NCBI GenBank assembly: GCA_016840125.1
Contig: JAEOSY010000335.1
Location: 1-46,007 of the forward strand
Length of the DNA stretch: 46,007 nt
From: Candidatus Helarchaeota archaeon
GTDB taxonomy: Archaea; Asgardarchaeota; Lokiarchaeia; Helarchaeales; HEL-GB-A
Direction of reading: 5' to 3'
Part shown: positions 30,822 through 38,747 of the stretch, one piece after another
Numbering within the stretch: the first letter of the stretch is position 1
Layout of the letters: the number at the start of each line of letters is the position of its first letter
Notes under the pieces: model-generated
Databases searched by the model: none
Told to the model about the DNA's origin: nothing
The model's input: only the letters and a program-made list of their open reading frames with translations
Translations under genes and position numbers: made by a program

Positions 30822-31034
30822 ATGGGAAAACTCAGAGCCTTCCTCCTCTTGATTGCGGGATTTATTCTTGCCTTTGCAGGGTATCTTGGGTGGTACATGC
30901 AATGCGACGACCATTACTGCACCCTCACGGAACATACAATGTACATTTTATTCCTCTCAATAGGCGTCCTCATGGCGCTCTTAAATCTCACGGCGTTGGT
31001 ATTTTATTGGTTCCAGCCACCCGCAGAGGAATAA
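30822..31034 (+). CDS. Two-helix membrane protein (70 residues)
   Basis: Starts at ATG 30822 (an earlier in-frame start would add 39 residues with no membrane-protein character). Helices at about 6-24 and 40-64 flank a short loop with two cysteines (MQCDDHYCTLTEH), which may bind a metal or form a disulfide outside the cell. A TATA-like GTATATATT lies about 38 bases upstream. No family recognised. Confidence 0.55.
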   Translation: MGKLRAFLLLIAGFILAFAGYLGWYMQCDDHYCTLTEHTMYILFLSIGVLMALLNLTALVFYWFQPPAEE

Positions 31035-31098
31035 ATGAACGATTTATTACCCTTTCTTTCTCTTGAAACAAATTGTTGAGCACAAGCTTGCTACTTAA

Positions 31099-31224
31099 TA
31101 CATCAATAATAAAACAAAAATAAGGGTTCAATGTGCTGAAGGGCATACCTTTGAAATTCGACCTCAAGACATAAAAAATGGCCACTGGTGTGCAAAGTGT
31201 GCTCACAAAAAACGCAAAGGATAA
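31099..31224 (+). pseudogene. Decayed fragment of a zinc-ribbon repeat gene
   Basis: In frame after a stop codon (31096-31098), the sequence encodes YINNKTKIRVQCAEGHTFEI and then RPQDIKNGHWCAKC, ending at TAA 31224. It matches one repeat of the nuclease at 38748-40313 (YxNxRTKLxFxCxxGHxWxxTPxxIKxGxWCPxC), and the preceding residues before the stop, HKLAT, fit the position of CTATE. The stop therefore probably replaced a Glu/Lys codon. No start codon or nuclease domain is present, so this is a remnant or a solo repeat. Confidence 0.6.
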
Positions 31225-31287
31225 TGAGTAATTCATAATTTATTTTTTGCCAATAACTTTTTTTTCAATAAACTCATATCAATAATT

Positions 31288-32229
31288 ATGTTTCCATGGG
31301 AACATCCTCCGTACCGGCCACCCAGTGAGAGTTTCAGTGTGTTAATTCGGGCAACTCGCGGTTGCACCTGGAATGCCTGTCAGTTCTGCAACATGTATAA
31401 GGAGATGCGGTTCCAGCGGCGAGATTTGCAAGAAATCTTGGATGATATAGTGACTGCGAGCATGTATCGGAAAAATTTGACTACCCTTTTTATCGGAGAT
31501 AGCAATTCTTTGGTTCTAAAAACAGAGGCTTTAATTAAAATCTTGGACACAATTTATGCAAACTTTCCGAAGATGAAGCGAGTTACATCCTATGCGAGGG
31601 CAAAAACCATCGCCAAAGGAAAGACGGTAGAAGAATTGAAGGAGCTCCATAAACATGGATTGTCTCGTCTTCACATTGGGTTGGAGACGGGCGATGACGA
31701 ACTGTTGAAGTTAATAAACAAAGGCACCACTTCGGCAGATATGATAGAAGGGGGGAGGAAGGTTGTGGAGTCGGGTATTTCTCTTTGCTTCTACGTCATG
31801 CCTGGGCTTGGGGGAAAAGAGTTTACTCACCGACATGCGGTAAATACTGCGCGAGTCATAAATGCGGTCAACCCCGAGTTCATTCGAATAAGAACATTCC
31901 AAGCGATACCCGGTACTCAAATGGCAGATCGGATAGAGAAAGGGGAACTAACTCCGCTGACACCAGAGGAGATGCTTCAGGAAGAGTATGAATTGATCAA
32001 AAACTTGGACTGCACCTCTTTTTATGTCTCAGATCATCTCCTAAACTTCCACGTATGGGAGAACGGAAGACCAAAACAACTGGACGGAAAGCTGCCGGAA
32101 GATAAGGCGAAGATGCTGGTATTGATAGAAAACTCGCTCAAGGCGATGAAGGAGGACCCGGTAGCCGGGGCGTATTATGCGCGGCACCAAGCGTTGAGAG
32201 AAGCGAGAGGGCAGATAGGAACGCTGTAA
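31288..32229 (+). CDS. Radical SAM protein
   Basis: A 313-residue protein. RGCTWNACQFCNMY carries the iron-sulfur ligands C26, C31 and C34 (CxxxxCxxC, with an aromatic before the last cysteine as in Elp3/B12-binding-type enzymes). The core is a partial TIM barrel: LTTLFIGDSNSLVL, LSRLHIGLETGDDELLKLIN, CFYVMPGLGG (SAM-binding strands), and FIRIRTFQAIPGT. The C-terminal helix (ARHQALREARGQ) is basic. The substrate is not predictable. Members often annotate simply as radical SAM, and no partner gene lies nearby. The ATG follows AT-rich promoter-like sequence; no ribosome binding site is evident. Confidence 0.88.
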   Translation: MFPWEHPPYRPPSESFSVLIRATRGCTWNACQFCNMYKEMRFQRRDLQEILDDIVTASMYRKNLTTLFIGDSNSLVLKTEALIKILDTIYANFPKMKRVTSYARAKTIAKGKTVEELKELHKHGLSRLHIGLETGDDELLKLINKGTTSADMIEGGRKVVESGISLCFYVMPGLGGKEFTHRHAVNTARVINAVNPEFIRIRTFQAIPGTQMADRIEKGELTPLTPEEMLQEEYELIKNLDCTSFYVSDHLLNFHVWENGRPKQLDGKLPEDKAKMLVLIENSLKAMKEDPVAGAYYARHQALREARGQIGTL

Positions 32230-32238
32230 GCCATGGGG

Positions 32239-32697
32239 TCATTCGACGTAATAAGAGGTCCGATAGGCGTTGTAGAGAATAATTGCGCCGACAATTCCCC
32301 CGATACTACAGGGAATTGAGTACAAGGTAAAAAGCATGAAAAAGTGATGAGTTTCTAATTCAAGAACAGTAGGGTAATAGAGATAGCCAATGATACTCCC
32401 GACGAGGAAGAGGATTCCACCGAGCAAAGCAAGTTTCGCACCGGTTTTGGATTTACTCGCGAGTCCCATAATTCCGCCGATAACGGTGAGAAGAGCACCT
32501 GCAGTCCCGATTGCCAGCACACCTAATATGATGAAGGCCGAGGGGGAGCTTGCAAGTAGTAAGCCGATGCTCACAAGCAATCCAACGAAGAGTGTGATTA
32601 CGTTTAGGAAAGAACCCACACCGCCACCTATAATAGTAATTAACCCACCCAACACCTTTCCGGTTTTCACGGGCTCTTTTTCGATCTCAATTTTCAT
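32239..32697 (-). CDS. DUF4064-like four-helix membrane protein; N-terminus possibly longer
   Basis: From ATG 32697 it is 152 residues with four hydrophobic helices (about 13-48, 53-80, 86-108 and 117-140), glycine-rich as in DUF4064-type proteins (GGLITIIGGGVGSFLN, LIGGIMGLASK). The frame stays open upstream for 46 more codons with a hydrophilic sequence (SDEQDRFREFNEPTEDAKPA), to ATA at 32835, 7 bases after GGAGG (32847-32843) which directly follows the stop of the hexapeptide transferase gene. No ATG/GTG/TTG is available in that extension. A rival 44-codon frame from ATG 32828 ends on the ATG at 32697. Function is unknown. Confidence 0.55.
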   Translation of the reverse strand: MKIEIEKEPVKTGKVLGGLITIIGGGVGSFLNVITLFVGLLVSIGLLLASSPSAFIILGVLAIGTAGALLTVIGGIMGLASKSKTGAKLALLGGILFLVGSIIGYLYYPTVLELETHHFFMLFTLYSIPCSIGGIVGAIILYNAYRTSYYVE

Positions 32698-32849
32698 CGT
32701 GTCTTGAGATTTGGGAGCGAGAAACCCTCGTTCTGTAACATTAGGGGTGTGTGCCTTTGGAACTCCTTGCGGAGCGGGTTTTGCGTCTTCAGTAGGCTCG
32801 TTAAATTCCCGAAAGCGATCCTGTTCATCGGATATAAAAATCCCTCCAA

Positions 32850-34115
32850 TTAGGGTTCTTGGTCTTCTTTTTTGATTTTTACAATTTCATCCCAGCCATC
32901 TCGAGCGAGATGGAAGGTTTCTTCAGTAAAGGATTCAAAGTCGAAAGTTTTACCGACTTCTCTGGCGGGGATCCCCTCGACACGAGTCCCTTCTTTTATA
33001 TCGGAGGCAACAAAAGCAAAGGGGAGGACTTCGGAGTTATCACCAAGCTTAACTCCGGGTAAAACACCTCCGCCAGCACCGACTAACACATTCTTTCCAA
33101 TCTCAATTCCGCCTTTCCGGAAAGCACCAACCATTCCTTCATGTGTTGCGAGTGCCGTATGGCTTCGGATATGAGATCCATCATCGATGCTAATCAATTC
33201 CGGATACCAGCCATCAAACAAAACATCATCATCAATGAATACATTCTTACCGAGTTTTACTCCCACCAAGCGCAGGAGTGCGTGCCGTAAGCGTTGATCC
33301 ATCGGGCGCCGTTGCAATTGGAGCACGAGATTCGTAACAAGAGCGGTGAAGGGATTCTTGATTTCACGCCATTTATGAAGAGTGAGTCCGGTTTTTTCAA
33401 CGCGCCTCTTTTGTTGGGCAGCATGGAGTTTGATCTTTCGGGATAGTTTATGGCGGACGTTCTCGGGTTCCCCTATTGCAAAATGATTGGACTCCACATC
33501 AGAAGTGAGGATCCCAGGCCCTACAATACAATTATCACCAACACTTACACCGGGACAAATGAAACATCCAGCACATATGAGAGTATTTTTCCCGATTGAT
33601 ACATCTCCAACACGGAGTTCCCCATCTAATATCTCATGGCAGAGAATACTACTACCCATCCCGAGAATAGTATTATCCCCTATGGAAATTTTCTCAGGGA
33701 AGTAAGGATCAAGCGTGTTCCCCATTGTAATCATAACATTATTTCCAATATTCGCACCAAGAAAATCGAGCAATGCCGCCTTTACGGTGGGAATGCTATA
33801 TTGGATAATGCGTAATCGAAGCATGATTCGAATTTCCCTAAAAATTGAATTTGCAAGTCTGAACCACCGCCTCTCTTTTGGAGATGCAACAAAAGAACGC
33901 CGATACCTCTTTGAATCTTCACCCTCATGCTTCTTACTCATCCGAGCATTTCGATAAATGTTTCGGGTTACCTGTCTCTGGAACGAAGCAATCCGTTCTC
34001 GCTCCTTTTCTGTTTCAGCATCATCTAGTGTTGTGAAAAAAGGCGTTAAGTAAGTGGTACGCTTGAGGATTGGATACATTTCAAAAATCTTTTTTAAATT
34101 CTCGGGAATTCGCAT
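32850..34115 (-). CDS. Soluble transferase with two hexapeptide (beta-helix) domains
   Basis: A 421-residue protein without membrane helices. The N-terminal 110 residues are helical and basic. Beta-helix 1 lies at about 120-225 (GANIGNNVMITMGN, GDNTILGMGSSILCHE, GKNTLICAGCFICPGVSVGD). A helical insert is followed by beta-helix 2 at about 290-390 (GVKLGKNVFIDDDV, GIEIGKNVLVGAGGGVLPGVKLGD). Each half resembles maltose/galactoside O-acetyltransferase-type domains (His residues in ILCHEILDG and ALATHEG), so an internal duplication is likely. Probably an acyl/acetyl transferase for sugars or polar lipids. Its stop codon is just before the GGAGG of the DUF4064-like gene, so they are co-transcribed. 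It differs from the five membrane paralogues by lacking membrane helices. Confidence 0.75.
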   Translation of the reverse strand: MRIPENLKKIFEMYPILKRTTYLTPFFTTLDDAETEKERERIASFQRQVTRNIYRNARMSKKHEGEDSKRYRRSFVASPKERRWFRLANSIFREIRIMLRLRIIQYSIPTVKAALLDFLGANIGNNVMITMGNTLDPYFPEKISIGDNTILGMGSSILCHEILDGELRVGDVSIGKNTLICAGCFICPGVSVGDNCIVGPGILTSDVESNHFAIGEPENVRHKLSRKIKLHAAQQKRRVEKTGLTLHKWREIKNPFTALVTNLVLQLQRRPMDQRLRHALLRLVGVKLGKNVFIDDDVLFDGWYPELISIDDGSHIRSHTALATHEGMVGAFRKGGIEIGKNVLVGAGGGVLPGVKLGDNSEVLPFAFVASDIKEGTRVEGIPAREVGKTFDFESFTEETFHLARDGWDEIVKIKKEDQEP

Positions 34116-34253
34116 CGTCTAAGTCTCCCTATTTAAACTATTATCAATTTTTAACGCGAAGATCTTATAAGAAATTTATTATTTGTTGGATTCAACGATT
34201 CTTTAACCAATAGTTTGTATGTTTTTCCTTATCAATGAAGCTATCAGATTTCG

Positions 34254-35525
34254 GTGTTGGTTTATATTCAATCGAGTACTGAAAATGAACTAGAAGCAAA
34301 GGAATGGACAAGATACCACACATTTCTAACGATATATACATCAATAATCACCTTTTTCGGACTCTTCTCCATAGTATTTAGCTCCCTGATCACAACAAAT
34401 ATTGAGGAATCATTTGGATGGGCGGAGGGAGACGTTTTAATTGTTTTTGGAATTATTGGTATTGGTGCAGTGTTTGCGATAATCCCCCGTATTCTTGCAG
34501 ACCGTTACGGACGAGAACCCATGGTTATATTTTTCGCACTAATTTCAACATCCGCAGTAATATGCTCAAATTTAGCATATGACACACCTGCTTTTGCTGC
34601 TCTTCGCATTGTTTCGGGAATGTTCGGGATAAACCTCTCAGCGGTGATATTATCTGAAGAGGTTCCTGCCGCCCATAGAGGTAAGGCGATTGGCGTCACT
34701 ACAGGGATTGGCATGACGGCATCCTTATTAGCTGCGGGTCTACTCACTTTGGCGGGACCACTACACATGTGGCGTTATTTATATTCAATAGTTGCCTTAA
34801 TTGGGTTAGTTATAATTTGTATCTTATGGTTTTGGTTGAAGGAAACACGCCGATTCGTTCATTTAGCTAAAAATGAGCGCCCAAGCCATTCAATTTTTAA
34901 ACCATTTCAGAAAAAGTATGCCAAAATATTGATTCTCAGTAGTTTAACGCTCTTTCTTACTACGTGGATCTATCTTACAATCAAATACTATTTTCGATTT
35001 TTTTTCAAATATGAGCGAGGAGACTTCTTAACTGAAGAAATCCTAGGAATTTGGATGCTTCCTATTTTCATAGGCTCTATTATAGGGTACTATTCGGCGG
35101 GTTACCTATCAGATAAAATCGGAAGAAAAAAGGCGATATATATCACAGTAACCACATATTTTATCGGCAGCATGATATTTTTGAATACATGGGATACTAC
35201 TCTTATTTTCATAAGTTTCTTCATAATTAACATTTCCTTTGCGGTTTTTCGGTTAGTGGCAGAAATTATGGCGGTAGAATTTTTTCAAACTGATGCACGT
35301 GCCGCAGGAAGCGGCTGGGCTTTTACCTTCGCGTCAATTGCAGGTGTGGTTGGTAATTTTATTATGTTTTACCTCGTCGAGGCTCTTGGAGGGTGGGGGA
35401 CCACGTTTTTTGTTATAGGAACAACGTGTCTACTCGCACTCATAATCGTGACGCTCTTTATTCCTGAAACTAAACAACGCGTCGTTGAGGAAATCTATCA
35501 AACCGAGATTGAGAAAGAAATTTAA
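34254..35525 (+). CDS. Major facilitator superfamily transporter
   Basis: A 423-residue, 12-helix transporter. Motif A-like DRYGREPMVIF (after helix 2) and DKIGRKKAIYITV (after helix 8) are typical of the family; WLKETRRFVHLAKNE is the middle cytoplasmic loop, and FIPETKQRVVEE ends the last helix as in sugar-porter-type proteins. The start is GTG 34254 (no in-frame ATG earlier). The substrate cannot be told. It is divergent from the hexapeptide transferase gene and convergent with the pseudo-GTPase gene. Confidence 0.82.
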   Translation: MLVYIQSSTENELEAKEWTRYHTFLTIYTSIITFFGLFSIVFSSLITTNIEESFGWAEGDVLIVFGIIGIGAVFAIIPRILADRYGREPMVIFFALISTSAVICSNLAYDTPAFAALRIVSGMFGINLSAVILSEEVPAAHRGKAIGVTTGIGMTASLLAAGLLTLAGPLHMWRYLYSIVALIGLVIICILWFWLKETRRFVHLAKNERPSHSIFKPFQKKYAKILILSSLTLFLTTWIYLTIKYYFRFFFKYERGDFLTEEILGIWMLPIFIGSIIGYYSAGYLSDKIGRKKAIYITVTTYFIGSMIFLNTWDTTLIFISFFIINISFAVFRLVAEIMAVEFFQTDARAAGSGWAFTFASIAGVVGNFIMFYLVEALGGWGTTFFVIGTTCLLALIIVTLFIPETKQRVVEEIYQTEIEKEI

Positions 35526-35537
35526 TATCGCTAATAT

Positions 35538-36122
35538 TTAGAGCTTTGTTTGCTTTTTTTTCTCGGGTTCGTCCATAAAAAGTGGAATACCCTCATCGGA
35601 ATCAGGGATGATGAAGCCTAGTTGATCTACTTTGAAAGCAGGTTGCCCAGCAACGGCTGTTGGAGTTATTATTTCTTTCTTCGGGGGCACTTCTACCTTC
35701 ATCTTAAGTGATACAGCTTTCATACGATCTGAAAGGAGGCGTATTGCATGTAGGGATTTCATCGCCTTTTCGCCTTCAGACATGTTTTTCCGGAGAACTA
35801 TTGCCACAAATGGGACTTTTCCGACGCGCGCGTGGATTAGATTAGTCATACGACGTAACACACGTTTATCTCGACGTCCCATCACAATAGCCACTCCATT
35901 AGAATCTGAATAGCTGAAGCTAGCCAAGATTTTGGAGGAAGCGTTCTCGCGAGGAAACCAAATATCTAAGGTTACACCATTTGTTGAGTGGAAGTGCCCA
36001 CTAACGCCATCGATACGCCATGATTTCTGGGAAATTAATGATAAAAACTCAGATCTTAGCGCATCCGATGTTCCTAGGACCATAATTTTAAACTTATAAT
36101 CTTTCATTCTTCGTATTCCCAT
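35538..36122 (-). CDS. Probable pseudo-GTPase: degenerate Ras-like fold lacking the P-loop
   Basis: A 194-residue protein whose first 120 residues follow the order of a Ras-like GTPase: a first strand and loop KIMVLGTSDALRSEF (position of GxxxxGKS but without GK[ST]), GVTLDIWFPREN (position of LxIWDTAGQ, no DxxG), GVAIVMGRRDKRVL (position of GxIxVYDxTD), and VPFVAIVLRKNMS (position of NKxD strand, without NKxD). The C-terminus is a flexible acidic tail (GIPLFMDEPEKKKQ). It would not bind GTP in the usual way, so it may act as a regulator or scaffold. Start 36122 or 36107. It is convergent with the MFS gene. The assignment is by pattern, not by strong motif. Confidence 0.5.
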   Translation of the reverse strand: MGIRRMKDYKFKIMVLGTSDALRSEFLSLISQKSWRIDGVSGHFHSTNGVTLDIWFPRENASSKILASFSYSDSNGVAIVMGRRDKRVLRRMTNLIHARVGKVPFVAIVLRKNMSEGEKAMKSLHAIRLLSDRMKAVSLKMKVEVPPKKEIITPTAVAGQPAFKVDQLGFIIPDSDEGIPLFMDEPEKKKQTKL

Positions 36123-36196
36123 TTTATAATTTCAGAAAAAAAAATCGGGTTTATTATTAGAAAGTAGTATTTCCATCTATATAATTTTTAATAATT

Positions 36197-37435
36197 TTAT
36201 TTAGTTATTCGAGGGACTTCTAATCCTGTAATTTGGGTTTTATTAACCAGCAGCATTGGTGGGAAGGGATAACTGAAGCGGGTAGACCAAGTCAGAGTGT
36301 AGGCACCTGCGTTGAAAATAGCAAGATGGTCGCCTCGTTTTGCACCTTTAATAAAGGGGTATCGCTTTGTAAAGACATCCATATCGGTAGGAAGACACCC
36401 TGCAATTGAGGTAGGGGTGTTATGAGGATCGAACATACGATCTATGACTTCAAATCGGAATTTACTATTGGAAAATTTGGGGCAGTGATGAGTCCCAGTA
36501 TTGAGCATGATCCAAGGGGTATTATTAACTTCAAATATTTGCGTAATTTGGGTCAACATTAGCCCCGCATCACCAACAATGTATCGTCCGGGTTCAAAGA
36601 GACATGTAATTTTTTGCCAACCCCGGTCATATAGGGTTTCAGATAATAGGAGAAAGAGGTCATCAAGTTCATTCTCGGTTAAAAGGCCAGCTTCTGGGAA
36701 TCCGCCCCCAAAATCGAGTTGAGATATGGTAATCCCTTGTTGTTCAAACTGATTAGCCACATCCAAAATGTATTTAATTCCATCTTTAAACATCTGAGAA
36801 TCTAATTGAGTTCCAGAGTGTAATTGTAATGTAGTAAGGGTTAAGGAATCTTTTTTTTGCAGTTTATTGACTATTTCAATGAGTTTTTTCTTATCAATAG
36901 GGATTCCGAGCTGTTTATTCGGACGTTGGCTTCGAAGACGAATCCCCACGTTCTGAGCTTCACCCGCCTTCAAAAATTTAGCTAAATCTGCAATCTCTTC
37001 GACTTGGGAAAGGAAGATAAGACCAATTTTCTCAGCGATACTAGCCTCGAGTAGAGCTGTGGTTTTGTAAGGGGAGCTTAAAATGATAGATTTAGGATCA
37101 ACTCTATTTTGAATTGCAAGATTGTACTCATAATTAGTGGCAATTTCAGCCCCGAGCCCTTCAGCTCCTATGATTTTACAGATAGCAGGTAGATAGTTGG
37201 CTTTGTAAGAGTAATATATTTTTGATTTTAAATATTTATTTGATAATTTTAAAATTGTTTGGCAATTATCACGAATTCTTTGCGCAAGATATATATAAAT
37301 TGGGGTTCCATAATTCTGAATGAGAGATTTTGCGGGCGTTCCATCAATTATTAATTCACCTTTTACTATCGCTAACTGTTTATTATTGAAATATGAGTAC
37401 TGAGTTTTTTGAACTCGCTTACGCTTAGAATTAAT
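36197..37435 (-). CDS. PLP-dependent type III decarboxylase (diaminopimelate/ornithine-like), start codon non-canonical
   Basis: Conserved sequence extends far upstream of the first ATG/GTG/TTG (TTG 36973): GELIIDGTPA, YGTPIYIY, the PLP-lysine motif YYSYKANYLPAIC, and VDPKSIILSSPYKTT. Downstream are LQLHSGTQLD, SQLDFGGGFPEAG, EPGRYIVGDAG and AGCLPTDMD. The whole frame (412 residues from ATT 37435) matches alanine-racemase-fold decarboxylases of 400-420 residues. The only start near the expected position is ATT at 37435, overlapping the glycosyltransferase stop (ATTAA) and 10 bases after AGGAG. A +1 frameshift from the glycosyltransferase frame is the alternative. The substrate is uncertain (diaminopimelate, ornithine, or carboxynorspermidine). 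It lacks a nearby lysine pathway. Confidence 0.7.
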   Translation of the reverse strand: MNSKRKRVQKTQYSYFNNKQLAIVKGELIIDGTPAKSLIQNYGTPIYIYLAQRIRDNCQTILKLSNKYLKSKIYYSYKANYLPAICKIIGAEGLGAEIATNYEYNLAIQNRVDPKSIILSSPYKTTALLEASIAEKIGLIFLSQVEEIADLAKFLKAGEAQNVGIRLRSQRPNKQLGIPIDKKKLIEIVNKLQKKDSLTLTTLQLHSGTQLDSQMFKDGIKYILDVANQFEQQGITISQLDFGGGFPEAGLLTENELDDLFLLLSETLYDRGWQKITCLFEPGRYIVGDAGLMLTQITQIFEVNNTPWIMLNTGTHHCPKFSNSKFRFEVIDRMFDPHNTPTSIAGCLPTDMDVFTKRYPFIKGAKRGDHLAIFNAGAYTLTWSTRFSYPFPPMLLVNKTQITGLEVPRITK

Positions 37436-38678
37436 TCTGGGTCAGCTCCTGATAGATCCTTTCAATCTTTGTAGCAACTCTATCCCATGTTAAATTTTGA
37501 ACTTTTTGATAGCCACATTCCCCTAGTTGCTGAGCTTCCTTTTCATTCTTTAATAAGTAGGTAACTGCTTTTGCCAGTTTAAGAGGGGAGTGGAAGGGTA
37601 CTAATAATCCATCCTTTTGATTTTGGATGATTTCTGGTGTAGCACCAATATTCGCACCTATTACGGGCCTTTTATAGGCCCAAGCCTCCAAAAAGGCAAT
37701 GCCATAAGCATCAGATCGTGATGGCATCACATACAGATCATGGGCCGCGAAAGCATTGAGTTTTACTTTTGAATAGTATGGGACAACGCCTAAATTAATA
37801 ATATTCTTCCGAAGTGGACCTAGTTTCCTTTTGGTTATGTTAAAGGCTGTAGTGCTTGGTCCAATAAAAACAAATATAGAATGTGGACAGTTTTTTACTA
37901 CATTTTTAATCGAATGGAGAAGTGTAATGGACCCTTTCTCGAAGTTTTTATAACCACAGAATAGGATGATCTTTTGATCTTCGTTTAAGTTGAATTGGTC
38001 ACGAAACTTTTTTGCATTTCCCCGTAGGAACTGTTTAAAATCAATTCCCATGTGGATACGCTGAATCTTGCCTCGTTCAACCCCATTTTTGATAAGATAA
38101 TATGATTCTTTATTTGAACAGGAAAGAATCCGGTCAAATTTATTTAAGAACCTCGTATAAGTTGAGTCCTGATATCTTGGATTCATATAGTGGTAAAAGG
38201 GAGTACAGACAGTTGGGATCTTCTTCAATAGTCCTGCAATAAGGCTAAATACATTGTTAGTAAAGGGCATACAAACAGAATGAATGATCTCGGTCTGGCT
38301 ACGGATTAATTGAAGGAGTAAATCGGGAGTGAATGGACCATTGGATAATAAGTTTAGGTAGTTTAAAGGGAAGATGCGCAAAAAATTCAGTTTGCGTAAA
38401 ATTTTCTTGTAGTAAGAATAGGTGTTATTAAAAAATAAACTGATACCCGGGACATATTTGATTGAATATCTAAATATATCAACATTATTAATTTTTGAAT
38501 GTTTATCCTTGACAAATTTACCCTTAGAGCTACCAAAGGCGCGAAAGTCGAGTGCATTTGAACAAAGAACTTTAATTTTATGATTTCGTTTCTGTAACTT
38601 CTCTGAGATTTCTTGGATATAGAATTCACTGCCGGAAATGGCGGGAAAATACCGAGGAGCTACATGGGATATTTGCAT
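37431..38678 (-). CDS. Glycosyltransferase family 4
   Basis: A 415-residue GT-B enzyme. N-terminal Rossmann domain: MQISHVAPRYFPAISGSEFY (acceptor-loop Gly, Glu), then a linker. C-terminal donor-binding domain: IILFCGYKNFEKGSITLLHSI, DLYVMPSRSDAYGIAFLEA with the E of the EX7E motif, NIGATPEIIQNQKDGLLVPF. Probably transfers a nucleotide-activated sugar to a lipid or surface glycan. It overlaps the start of the decarboxylase gene, so the two genes form an operon, possibly building a modified glycan or amino-sugar-linked product. A weak ribosome binding site is seen; the zinc-ribbon nuclease gene lies 69 bases upstream on the same strand. Confidence 0.88.
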   Translation of the reverse strand: MQISHVAPRYFPAISGSEFYIQEISEKLQKRNHKIKVLCSNALDFRAFGSSKGKFVKDKHSKINNVDIFRYSIKYVPGISLFFNNTYSYYKKILRKLNFLRIFPLNYLNLLSNGPFTPDLLLQLIRSQTEIIHSVCMPFTNNVFSLIAGLLKKIPTVCTPFYHYMNPRYQDSTYTRFLNKFDRILSCSNKESYYLIKNGVERGKIQRIHMGIDFKQFLRGNAKKFRDQFNLNEDQKIILFCGYKNFEKGSITLLHSIKNVVKNCPHSIFVFIGPSTTAFNITKRKLGPLRKNIINLGVVPYYSKVKLNAFAAHDLYVMPSRSDAYGIAFLEAWAYKRPVIGANIGATPEIIQNQKDGLLVPFHSPLKLAKAVTYLLKNEKEAQQLGECGYQKVQNLTWDRVATKIERIYQELTQN

Positions 38679-38747
38679 TCTACCTTCAAATTACACTTTG
38701 AGATATTTCGTATTTTAATACGATCAATGAATTCGCGTCCCAATCCT

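Noticed and set aside
32694..32828. 44-codon frame MNRIAFGNLTSLLKTQNPLR... ending on the ATG of the DUF4064-like gene
   Set aside because: It could be a coupled leader peptide, but its spacing from GGAGG (14 bases) is poor and no product is recognised. The alternative hydrophilic frame looks equally protein-like, so neither was called as a separate gene.
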